The position numbers and the translations under genes are program-made. This document shows, one piece after another, positions 1 to 12,600 of a stretch of DNA of 64,000 nt. The notes under the pieces are model-generated. The model had not been told where the DNA came from, searched no databases, and saw nothing but the letters and a program-made list of their open reading frames with translations. Origin of the DNA: Rhyacophila brunnea (taxonomy: Eukaryota; Arthropoda; Insecta; Trichoptera; Rhyacophilidae); contig JAGYXB010001103.1 in the NCBI GenBank assembly GCA_022495005.1, positions 558,001 to 622,000 of the forward strand, written 5' to 3'. How positions within the stretch are numbered: the first letter of the stretch is position 1; every line of letters starts with the position of its first letter.

Positions 1-394
1 ATAAGTTATATCACTATTGGTCTGTAGAGTATAATAATTTTATATAAAACAATAATTGAGGTGTTGAGGATTATAGTAGTACAAGTGCACCGGATGACCA
101 ATATTGTATAAATCTACTTCATTACTATACCAAGGAAAATATTGTTATTTCTTTGTATTAAATTAAAATGATAAGTAAATAATAACCACAGTGTAGAAAA
201 AACTACTCCTATTACATTTTCTAATTATGTATATGTCACTTGTTCTCGTTTAATCCTCAGTACCCCAATTAACTGAATTTGTCGGGTTGTCACCATGTGA
301 TCTTCCTCCTTCTTTCCTTGACATTTCAACCTCGTTGCAGAGGCCAATCTCAAGAGATACTGTAGTAGTTAGTATAGTAAGTGTTTTACTGTTT
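1..394. other. Intergenic flank downstream of the P450 gene
   Basis: AT-rich sequence just beyond the 3' end of the minus-strand P450. I see no coding exon, RNA gene or recognisable transposon terminus, and no clear AATAAA signal on the minus strand that would fix the P450 transcript end. Confidence 0.5.
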
Positions 395-563
395 AGAGTC
401 CGTATTCTTTATGCTGGCGTGCGTTTTTCCCCCCGCTTCAGCATCTTGACACTGCATTCCCTCTCGTTCCCTCCCATTGAAAACTTGCAACAGTCTAACA
501 CGATGACACAATGTTTTCGCATTGTGACGTGACATGAACGCCAGCTTAAAGAATACGGATTCT
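395..563. mobile_element. Short MITE, family also at 57605-57758
   Basis: The ends are inverted copies of each other for about 27 bp (left begins AGAGTCCGTATTCTTTATGC, right is its near reverse complement). The interior carries a conserved block, CATTCCCTCTCGTTCCCTCC, that recurs at 57.65 kb inside a similar terminal inverted repeat. There is no coding capacity. The outermost bases differ between the two copies although the GCTGGCGT part of the repeat is shared. The superfamily is not identified. Confidence 0.7.
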
Positions 564-656
564 AGGTGAGTGCAAACATTGCTTGGAGTAAATAGCAAGT
601 GAAAGTTGACTGTGATAGTTATGGCCAAATGCTAACTAACTAACACAAATATCACT

Positions 657-3600
657 TTAAGACTTCAATGGTTTCACTTTTAGCCACAACCCGTCTTTTG
701 CTTTGAGCAGAATGGCTCGCCTGTCGTACTCAATAGGAAACTTGGTTTTCTCGCAGGCTACAAGTTTGTAATCCTTGAGAAGGTAAAACATGGCGAACTT
801 TGCTGTCATCATTGCGAATCTTAAACCTGAAAAACAATCGAAAGAATATGGTCACCATAGATTAAGTTAGGTTTCGTTTTTCTCTTTAAAGTCTCTGCCA
901 TAAATAAATTTGTATAAAACAATTTACTTCTTGCTATAATTAATGACCAACATACTTTTAGACCGAAATGCAGAACCATCTTGATTAACTAAGTTGCATT
1001 TGGTAATAAACACCATTCAGAATTGTTTATTTACCTCGACTTAGACGTGTCTTGACTGTATTTTAAAATTTTAAATGGTTTCATTCTGGGCCACTGCCAT
1101 TATCTCGTAGATTTACTACCTGACATAAGACCCACATTATGTATGGATACTATAGGCCAGTGCTTCTCAAACTTTTTCATACCACGGCCCCCGAAATCAG
1201 AAAAAATAAATCCAAGGCTCCCCTTCCCAAAAATTTTAAACTTTAGTGACCAACAGTACTTTATTTAACATTAAGTACATTTTCTACAATTTATTACAGC
1301 TACACCCTACAAAAACAATTTAATGAGAGGGGTGATTGCATATTTTTACGTAATAAATCAATATCCGGTACAATGTTTGAAATGCTAATTCGCAGGGTTT
1401 GCTCCAAAGTCTCAGTTGAAGGAGACGACCTGTGTTTATTTTTTATTACCAGTAATGATGAAAATGCTGTTTCGCATAGGTATGTTGCCGCAAAAGGAAT
1501 TATGATTAACAATGCTGCTTTTGCGATTGACGGATATTTTTGCTATCACCTTATCCAAAATTCTGCAAGACTTCTTTCATTAAATTCGACTTAAAAGGAA
1601 TTATCTGATCTAATATCAACCAATTCTTCTGAGCTGCCCACATAATATGATCATATTTTAAGGATTTAGCAAATGGTGTTCTTATGTGATCAAGTATAAC
1701 ACTTTTAATTGAAGTCGAGAGTGATATTTCATTGGTGGTAAGACACTCTCAATCAAGCATGAAAACGTGTCAGTACATTCTTGATTAATACCTTTTACCT
1801 TTTGACCACGAAGAAAGTTTTTTTAGAAAGCTTGAAGTTTGATATTCTAAATTAAAATGTTGATATCTTTTCTCTGCAGAGAAAGATTCAATTCATTTAC
1901 TAATACGCCAAATATGTCCAGTCATCACGTTATGATTTTTGTTTTTTCAAATACTGAAATATTTTGCGGCTCCCTAGCAGGAGCCCCACGGCCCTCTGAG
2001 GACACAATCTAAGTTGCCGATATTGACCTCCTAAAGATAGATGCCTATCTTAGGAACCTACACTTCTAAGTATGGTTCTGCACCATGCTCTTAGGTCATT
2101 TCAGTCTTATCAAAGATAAAACTCATTATAAACCCTTTAACATGAGGTGTCTATTTTCAAAAATCTGTCCACATTTAAATAATTCACGAAAGTAAGACAC
2201 ATAAACATACCAATGCAATTTCTCGGCCCCATACCAAACGGTAGAAAAAGCTGTTGTGGTCTCCTCGCTTTCTCTTCAGGAGAGAACCTCTCAGGATTGA
2301 AAACTTCAGGATCCGGGTACACTTCAGGATCATGCATGACTCCTGCGATTGATATCACTGCCACTTCGCCCACTTTCATGTTGATATTTGTTCCGGGGAT
2401 CGTATATGGCTTTGTGCAAACCCTGTCGACTCTCGAGACGGGAGGGTACATACGGAGAGTTTCTGGAACAAAATTTTTTCTCAGTTTATAAAGTAGGTAC
2501 CTAACTATTAGGAACTAATTAGATACCGAGCAGATTCTACTGAAAGCATTCAACTAGAAGGTTGGTGGTTCATTTTAGTATCCAACATAAATCCACATTA
2601 TTTCTAGTTTACATAGCTGCTGAGAATTTCCTGATATCTGCTAATTTTAGCAAGAGACAGCCAGTTAAAAAAAATATGAACGATCAATAAATAACATACC
2701 CATAAAGACACGTAGGTGGGTACCCAGTAAAATTTATTTTGCGTATAATTCAAAGTCTTGTAGGTGGGTGTCAGAATTTAGCCAGTATGTAATGTGGTCA
2801 GTAAATTGAAGCATTTTATTATTTTAAGACCCAAACTAAAGAGCACAAAGCACGACGACTGTTCTTTCTAAAATTTTTAATACGCATTTTGTTAACGTGA
2901 CAAACTTTAATGCATATTATGATACAGACGTACCTATTGAAAATAACATAATGATTAAGTTTATCCCATATTTCTCCACACTCGTGATCTGAAGTCTGTT
3001 ATACCACACCCGGTAGAGTAAGCCAGTTCTCATGGTGAAGTGCGTAAGGCGCTGGCCTTTCATCCGGGAGCTCCGGGTTCGATTCCCGGTGAAGACACAA
3101 TATATTAATGTATATATATGTCATTGGGCCTCTAGGCCTGTTGTAGTATTAAGTAGAATCTACATATGTGTAATATATACAGTCAAACTCGGTTATTACG
3201 ATCATGGATATAGCGAGATCTCGGATGTAATGAGGAAACAATCGTTGACATTTCAGTTTATGATTTTCTCCATACATTTATTCACTGTTATAATGAGCAA
3301 CATATCGGATACACCGAGCTAAAATATGATCAAAAATTTGCTTAAAACTGTCACTGTGTCGATCGTTTAAAAACATTTCGACCCTAAGCAATAAAATCCG
3401 ACAAGACAGGATGCCGCCGGGATCGCATTACGTTTATGACACTAGTTAAGTGTCGAATTACCTACCTAATTGGCGTTTTCCCCGACAATATTGAAAAAGT
3501 ATCCACACATACATGGTTGAAATAAGTTTGTGAAGTCAGTAGGTACCTACCAGCGTTCATTACAATAAACAACTTCTTTTGTAGTTTATGAATGCCATGC

Positions 3601-6600
3601 TTATTTCGGGGATTTTTACGATGGTTTTCAGATTTTTCATTTTCAACTTTTTGTGTTATGTGACTGCTCATTTAAAAATACCTATTCTCTGATATAACAA
3701 GTAACGCTTATAACGAGCAAATTCAGTCGGTCCCATCTTTCTCGTAGTAACCGAGTTCGACTGTAAATATAATATTGTATTCCGTGGGTAAACCACTCAA
3801 ATAAAAAAGGATATAAATTATGACGATCAGAAAATATGATATTATTGATAGACAGACAAACTCACCCATTAGCACTTTTTCAAGAAGAGGTATCTCGCTA
3901 ATGGAATCATACGTGCAATGTCCGCCATTCTTGGCAGCGACTTCCAATATTTCTTCCCGAAGTTTATCCTGAATGTCCTGACGCTGAACAAGAGCCATGG
4001 ACGCGAAGCTCAGCAGCGTACTGGAAGTTTCGAAGCCAGCGAATAGAAACAGTATCGCCTGCGCCTGGATGACTTCATCTTTCATAACTGTCAAACGAAA
4101 AACATTGTTATCAAAGATAATTAATACAATCAACTGTCGCTCGCTTCACATTAATACAGTTTTGACCGGACGGCAAAAAACCGAACGGTCAAAAATCCGA
4201 ATCAGCAACAAGTTGCAAGCCGTACGGCCAAAACCGTATAGTGTGAAAGGAGGGTAAGAGTAGGGTCACACATATCGCACCGTGAGTGTAAAACCAAGGC
4301 ATCTGCAAATTTTTCAATTTTAAGATTAAATGCAAAACAACTGCAAAAGTCGTGAACTTGATAATGTAAAAGTGAAGTAACTGAAAGAATATGCAATATA
4401 ATGTAGATATAAACCAAATATTGTGGTTTTTTTTAGAAACTATATTTCTCCTAAGAAAACGAAGACTTCAAACCCTAATATATCCAAAATATGTCTTTTG
4501 CAGATGCCTTGGTTTTACACTCACAGTGTGATATAGTGATTGAATAATTAAGGACATGTTTAGAACAAGCTAATTTATGAGGTTTTATTAAAACACAATA
4601 CCTATGTTGTTTGCGAATTTAATAAAAATCATGAATATTATATTAGCACATGTCCACGTCATATTTTAAAATATTAAACCCCAGTTAAGTAGTTGAAGGA
4701 ATTTGAATTTAGATTCTAATGAATTTAATTTTTTTAATATTCCATTTGAACAATTTTTAGCAACCCAGGTTTCGCCTTCTGACATCTTCAAGTACCGTAC
4801 AAATTCACATGCACCTGACACCAGTGGCGAAGTGTGGAGTTGAGCTGTTAATATCCGACATAAATAATGCACACTAAACTTTGTCAGTCAAACGTATTTG
4901 CTTTCATTGAACTAAGAAAACAATGTGTAGATAGTATTTGTTAGTTTTTAAAATTAAATTAAACCCTGCCTAATCCAAGCCATAGTAGAATGCCATTAAG
5001 CCATACATAATTTTAGATATTTTATAGATAGAAGAATATTTTTTATCGATTATGATTTGGTTTAGGCAGGGCTTAAAGAATTTTAATAAACTAACCAAAA
5101 CCATCTGTAATATGTATTTTTAATTCAACGAAAACAAATAAGTATGACTAAAAAAGTGCAGCACTATTTGTGTCAGATCGCCCATGGCATACCTAAACTT
5201 TTGTTGTTTGGTTTAGGCAGGGTTTAATTGATTTTTAAAAACTAACCAGCACAGAAAACAAATAAGTATGACTGACAAAGTTTAGCGTGCACTATTTATT
5301 TTAATGACCGTCGGATTATCAATAATTTTTGACCGATACTTCGATATGTTAACATTGATACTTTTTCCTTAGATATAACGGCTCGGTCCTACCCTCTAGT
5401 CTTCAACCCCTCAATCAATATAATAATAATTACAAGATAAAACTAACTTTTTATATACAACGTTTTAAAATTTTCTTTTGAATCATATAAACTTGACTTG
5501 ACTAGCTTAAACGATCAAAAAAATTTGTACTTGATAGAAATACTGAATAAATATAGAATACTAAAATGTCATTTTGACATTTCATATTGATTTCCGTAGT
5601 AACGCACGTATATATTAATAATTTAGTTGCTAGGATCCCAGACCCTTAGCAACCAATAATAGTGTTTTACTTTTTACGGATTTCTTCCGAAATAACTTTT
5701 CATACAAAACAGAATTAACTGAATGAGTTCAATTCTACTTAAAGATGGCCAAAAGTATTAAAAGAATGCATTGGCATCGTGTTCTAATATATTCTAAAAG
5801 TTTCAAATGCCTAGCTAGTCGGGAAGTTAGTTAAAAATCGATTGCAAGATTTGTACTGGATAAACAACCACCGGACAAACAAGAATACGACCTAATATAA
5901 ACGTTGGCCGCCCACCCATGGTGGCCGCGCGGCATAAGCGTTGGACTATCACGCCGTGGGTCTCAGGTTCGAATCCTGGGTCTGGCAAGTACACATATTG
6001 TTTTTCAATTTGTGTGTGAGTCAGGGTATGGACCTAATAGGTTGAGCAAGTGACTGACATCCATTTCTCGTAAAAAAACAAAATCTATTAATACAAACCT
6101 CTACTCTGTGGAGGCCCATATGATCCTATTAGGATCGGACATGGTCGAAAAAAAAAAAAAAAAATGAAAGTCTACCTTTATCTTCTACGTTTTCATTTAT
6201 TTCTTTCAGTGCAGCGTCTACCATCAGTTGCATGAAGTCATTTCGTCTGAAATAAATGCAATGTTGTATTAAAATCCTGTTTCATTAAAATTATAATAAA
6301 GAATTGCCTGGGGAGTTTCTCATCAAATATAAAGTATTAATACTATTGACCAAAGGTACATGATGGAATTTGAATTTAAATTCTAATGGACTAATGGATT
6401 CGAAACTTAAATCCATTAAGGGACTCGTGATCGAGCAACTTTTGACGCCAATTTGATACAGCAATTGTGTTGCTGTTAAAAGGTCCCCAAAAGACGAAAA
6501 TAGTAGTCTACGTTGCCGAAACTTTCCATCTATTGTCTTTGCTTTCTGGCAGCATGGTTGGTCGATAAATCAAATATCGAAAACAATCGAAAATATGGCA

Positions 6601-9600
6601 ATAATTGCTAGTTAAATCTATTTCATTCTCGCTCTGCTCTATATGTGCGTCTCTGTTTGACCTCACCCCCTAGCAATAATAAAAACATTTGTGACAGCCG
6701 ATTCGACAATACATTGTTATAATTTTTCATTATTACTAATCGTCAATTCACACTACGTTCAATGAATAAATGGACAAACGACAGGGTATTAGAGCTTATT
6801 AATGTGGTTTATTTACATCCGGAGCTATGGAACATCGAATCCAAACTATAATGATCTTAATATGAAAAGGCCAACTACAAAGCTGCACAAACGTCAAATT
6901 TCGACATTCTTTTAAAGTTTTTAAATACATAATTGTCAATAACTAATTCCTGGTTTATATTACTTATTGTTTCATACGGTCATACATTGCCCAGCAACTG
7001 GGCAATAGTTGCATCATTTTTTTGACAATTGTATCGGAAATCTGCAATTTTTGATGCTCGTTTACGGGCGCTTTTAGAATTTAAATATAAAGTGTTAAAT
7101 GGACCTGGCGTAAACATGAATGAACAAGTGCTTCAAGAAATTTCCTTAAGTGCCTGCCTATTTTTTAAACGTACCAGATTCCGCATCCTAGAAGACTAGT
7201 GTAGATGGTTTGAAAAGTTTGTTAAATCTCCATGAGATGGCGCAACACTTTATAAATTATTATTACTGCTGTCAGACATCATTCTTCAAACAACTTCTGT
7301 CATATCGGATGCTTATAGCACCTGTAGACGTGCATGGATTTACTGGCACCAATAGTGTGTATTTTAAGTTATCGCGATAATAACTGTTTACACATAAAAT
7401 TGCTGACTGTCTCTCCAATTTCATTATTCAACCGTAAGCGAGACGCGATTTTGTCATTGTATGGCGCTATTTGACAGGTTCGTAGATAATTGGTAAACGT
7501 CAAAATGTTCTGTTTAGTTTGTATTTCTTTCGACAGGTTCACCATTATCGTTCTACTACGCATGCGTATCTGCCATGCAAGTACCAATTATTGCTTAAAA
7601 ATTCAGAAGCTTCTGATCTTTTTTGATACATGCAACTTGCATTTGAAACTTGAAACTTGCATTTTCTTGTTATGGCCGCGATAATATGTACTGTCAGCAG
7701 TAAATACATGCACGTGTAAGCAGGGTATTAGTTATGTTCGATCAATTCTTTTCTATGGATGCTAAATCAAGATAAGTTACGGAGAGTTGAAGCTTTCGAG
7801 ATGTGGCTATATAGACGCATCCTCAAAATTCCGTGGATTGACTGGGTGACAAATTTTAAAGTTTTTTATCGAATGGGAAAGGACTAAGAAGTTCTGAATA
7901 GTATTAAAATCAGAAAACTACAGTGCATTGGCCACATTATGAGAGGACAAAAGTACAGCGTTTCCCAACTTGTCATCCAAGGAAAGATCAATGGTAAGCG
8001 TAGCAGGGGACGACGCCGCATTTCGTGGCTTAAGAACGAATACAATACGATAAGAAGAAGTTAATGTTTGACAGTCATCTATATTGTACACTCAGACTTG
8101 CCACAGCATTGGAATAAAACTAGTTCCAAACCATCGTAGAACATTTTTAATATTGAAGAATTTAACAGTTAAAATTATAAACTTTCAAACTATAATAATA
8201 TACTAATTGTAACAATATTTTATATGCCATGTCCTAGGGCAGTGGTCGGCAAACCGCGGCTCGCGAGCCACATGTGGCTCTTTGGGCCCTTGAGTGCGGC
8301 TCTGCCAAAAATGCCCTCTGCCCTATTTGACATGGCTACAAAGAAGAAGCAAAGAAAATTGGAAGACGAAAACCATGAATTTAAAAGTTGAATGGATCGA
8401 GACTTTTATTCAAAACTTAAATGGCCTACCGACCTGTATTATTTGTCAAGAAAAATTGGCGCATAACAAGAAGTCAAATTTGGAGAGACACTTTACAACT
8501 AAGTAAACACGCCCTGTCACGTCATTTAGCACTAAATATCCTGTCGGTGATGCAAGAAGGAAGCAGTTGAGGAACTTTAGAAGAGTCAAGAAAAATCAAG
8601 TTCTGTATTTAATTACTGAATACAATCTTCCAATAATGTTTAATATTGCAAGTTTTGTGGTTAGTAAAGGGATTTCTAAGAGAGTATATCAAGAGTAAAT
8701 TGAGAAGTAGTCCGCTCGCTTCACATTAATACGGATTTGACGGTACGGCAAAAAACCGAGCGGTCAAAATCCGAATCGGCAACAAGTTCTTCACGCCACT
8801 AAAAGAATGTCGCCTTTCGGTTTTTTGCCGTACAGCCAAAACCGTATAGTGTGAAAGGAGGGTTATTGATGAGAATTGGAATCGTGCTTAAAATTAAAAA
8901 CAACAACATACAAACCTGACTTACTCAAACTTTCCAAGGAGATGCAAGGCCATTATTCACATCGATCAGTCATTGATTTAATTTTATGGATACCATACTT
9001 ACAATTTAATTTTTATCAATAAATAAGATCATTATTAGGTATGATATCAAGTTTAATTCAGTGTACCTATAGTTTAAATAAGACTTAACTAAAGTTTATT
9101 AAGTTAATCAACATTGTACCTAAAGAATATAATTTAAGTTTAAGACATTTGGCTCTCAAAAGAAATCTCAATCGTTGTACTGTTGACTAATGAGTTTGCC
9201 GACCACTGTCTTAGGGCAATGTTTCTTAACGTTTTTACACCCGCGGACCACAAAAAAATCAAAAAATGTTTTGCCGACCACATTGTAATAAAATAATAAA
9301 TATTTATATTTACACTGTTTTTGAAACAATTGTCGAAATATAATACAACCCCACTTCAAATGTTGGGTTTCTAGGTAACTATTTTTGAACTGCAGAAAAT
9401 GTTTGCGGCCCACCCAAAAATCTTCGCGGACCACCGGTTAAGAAACTATGTCCAATGGCAAGAATAAAATACTTATAGCTTATGTATGTACATACAAAGC
9501 AGTTACACATTTGTATACTGATAATAAAAAAATACCTTTTTTCCGGAAATTTCTCCCGCTCAGTTTTTGTGGAATTGCAGACATCTCGGAGATGATTCAA

Positions 9601-12600
9601 CGCAACAATGTTCAACAACCCAACTGGTAAAAATCGCAATGATGATGGACAAAGCAGGAAGAAAATGAAGAAAATGATGCGGTTGAACATCGGAACTTCC
9701 ATAAATTTAGCCGCTTGCTGGAATCACAAGAGGAATAGGACATTTTTACTTTTTTTACGCACAATACAGAGCATTTTTGATGATGTATTAACAAAAAACC
9801 GTAACAGTCAATACAAAAATTAAAAAAAAAAAAATGGCACTGCACGAATCATCAACGTTTTGTTTAACCTGTTCTCTGCCAAGAGGTATTTGTATGGCCA
9901 TATACGGAGGGCCGCGATTTTCTTTGAAAAAATAAACCTTAGTAAATATACTTTTTTTGGCTTTATAATAATACTATATCATATAGACTTACCAAATTAA
10001 TACACGATGTGTCCATTTACGCCGTTATTCATCCAAATAAATCACAATTAATGTTTCACAAAACGTCAGGGTTGTCACAACACTTACAGAGTAAAGATGA
10101 GAACGTGATAATGTATGAGAAGTAATTCTACAATGTGCTACTTTAGTCTTAAAACCAAATAAAAATATAACGAATTCAAAAAAAAATTAATAGTCTTCTA
10201 CCGTGTGGTATGTCTCAAAACAAGGTTCAACGCAGAGAGCCACTTTGCACTGTTTACACTCATACCTTGATTCTCTTCGAAGTTTCCTGGATAAACACAC
10301 CACACATCTTGCCATTGTTTTGACTTTTTTAGCACTTGGAGGTGATTTTGCCATAAAATGCCTCTCTGTGAGACGCGATGGCAATTCTGAATGTCTTTTC
10401 CTAACTGAAGATTTGGAAGGCACAACACGTTTGTATTCGTTAATTAATTGTCGAATGACCTCTAATTGAAATTGTGCCAACGGTACACGTTTTCCAGTTT
10501 TTTGACAAAACAGTATATGGCTGTTCAACAGTGAGAGGTCGATTAGATGGAAGAACATTTTTTTGTACCACCTCATTGTTTTGCGCGTCGAGTGTACACT
10601 TGACAAAACCATGTCTGATTTGTCAACTGCACCCATATTTTTATTGTAATCTTGGACACATTCCGGTTTTATTATCGGTTCATTCCGATACGTTCTTTTG
10701 CCTGTGTCGGTGAGCTGGGCAGGATGAAAAGTCGTCAGCATGGACACTTCCCATTTATCTTTCCAGATTTGTGCTGAAATAGTGTCTGTGTGGTAAGCTT
10801 TCATTTCTCCTTTTTTCAATTTCTCCGTATGCTTTGGCAATCCCTTTCGGTTTCTCCTTACAGTGCCGCATCATTCGTTTTCCGGTCATGTAGTTTTTGG
10901 AACAAAATTGGGCTAGTATACCAATTGTCTACGTACAGGGTATGTCCCCTGTCCAAATATGGTTCCATGAGAGTCAAGACTACACTTCCTGAAATACCCA
11001 TGTGCATGTTTGTTACATATTCGGTGGTTTTTCCAGTGTACACAATAAAATTCAGTACATATCCGGTGGCACAGTCACATATCACAAAAAATTTAATGCC
11101 AAAACGGCTTGCTTTTGATGGGATATACTGGCGAAATGACAAATTGCCTTTGAAAAGTAGCAAACTTTCATCGATGCACACATTCATGTAAGGATACATG
11201 CACTCCGCAAACTTTTTTTTGAAATAGTCCACTAGGAATCTAATTTTGAAAATCTTGTCCCCACTTATTTGTTGCGTATTGTCACAAAAGTGGAGCATGC
11301 GAAGAATGATTTGAAATCTATTGCGGGGCATCGTATCTGAGTAAATCGGAGAAAATAGTAAAATATCTGTAGACCAGTGATCTTGTATTTTATTTCTCGA
11401 ATTACAGGCCATCAAAAGACATATTGCCAAAAAGAGGTACAATTCTCCTACTGTTACGTCTACCCATTGTTTCAATCTCCAACTCAACTCATTGCAGTGA
11501 TTTTTGACGTATTGGTATTGTTTATTGGTTTCCATGGCAACGAAATTCATAAGCGTGCTGGTTATGAACAGCTTGAAAAACTCCGATTCTCTGCTATCAA
11601 CATTTTCTATGTCCGCTCCTGACCTCGAGCTATCAAATGAATTTATTTTGGGGACAAAATCATCGGTTTCCCATTCGAAAACTGGAACAGATTCGTCAGC
11701 CGGTACAGTTTCATCAATTTGTGCAGCTTCATATGCACTGGGATCTTGTTCCTCTTCATCCAAATCGACATCAAAATCACTATCATCCGATTCAACAGTT
11801 ATGCCAACCCTGTACATCAAATCTTCGACCTGTTCGGCATTTTCTGATGAACTTTGTGTTCCTTCCATTTTGATTAGAAAGAAGATCAAAAGGTTTATAT
11901 GTAAAAAAGTTCAAATATCCCAGAAACTTGACTTATTATAAAAAGATATAACACAAAAAGTCAAATAACTTAAACACTATGCGAATAAAATAAGTCCCGA
12001 CACTAATATCTTATAAAATATACAATTACGACACACAACACAGATTACGAAGGTTTAAAAATTACAAAATCGTACCCGTAAATTACTGAAATGAATTATA
12101 AAGTGAAAATATTTCAGCCGCGAAACCGAATTAGGTACGTCAAATACGACTTTCGAATATTCAACTGGCATATTTTCGAAGATGTGTCACTGCTATTGTA
12201 TAGTTGTGTATATTCAGGAATCACAGTATTCCCCGTTTCTCGTATGCATAAGCGAACCATAATTTCGATTGCATCTACTATAAGTAAACGGGAATCCCGG
12301 CGAGTAATTTGATAAATATCCGATCCGTGGCACAACCCTACTAGCGACGCGTTTCGGTAACCAAAGAAAGGTTTGTTTAAAATTGATGTTTCGTTGATGA
12401 TAATATAGAAAATTACAAATGTAAGTATTACACCATGATTCTAAGATATGTCGCTGTATGGGCAATGCGATTGAATTATTCAAAACATTGCCTCGGCCGA
12501 TATATTGCGTTTCAAGTGAAGCGTCTTTGCACGCGCATTTTGCATGGCTGGCCCTCTGTTCTCGGAATAGAAAAGCGTGCTAGGACGCTGGTGGCACTTA

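Noticed and set aside
386..628. Overlapping frames near the left edge as genes
   Set aside because: Both overlap the MITE at 395-563 and have no protein features.
5914..6000. Functional tRNA gene at the SINE head
   Set aside because: The same head recurs with an identical non-tRNA body and poly-A tail at several sites, and the acceptor stem does not pair.
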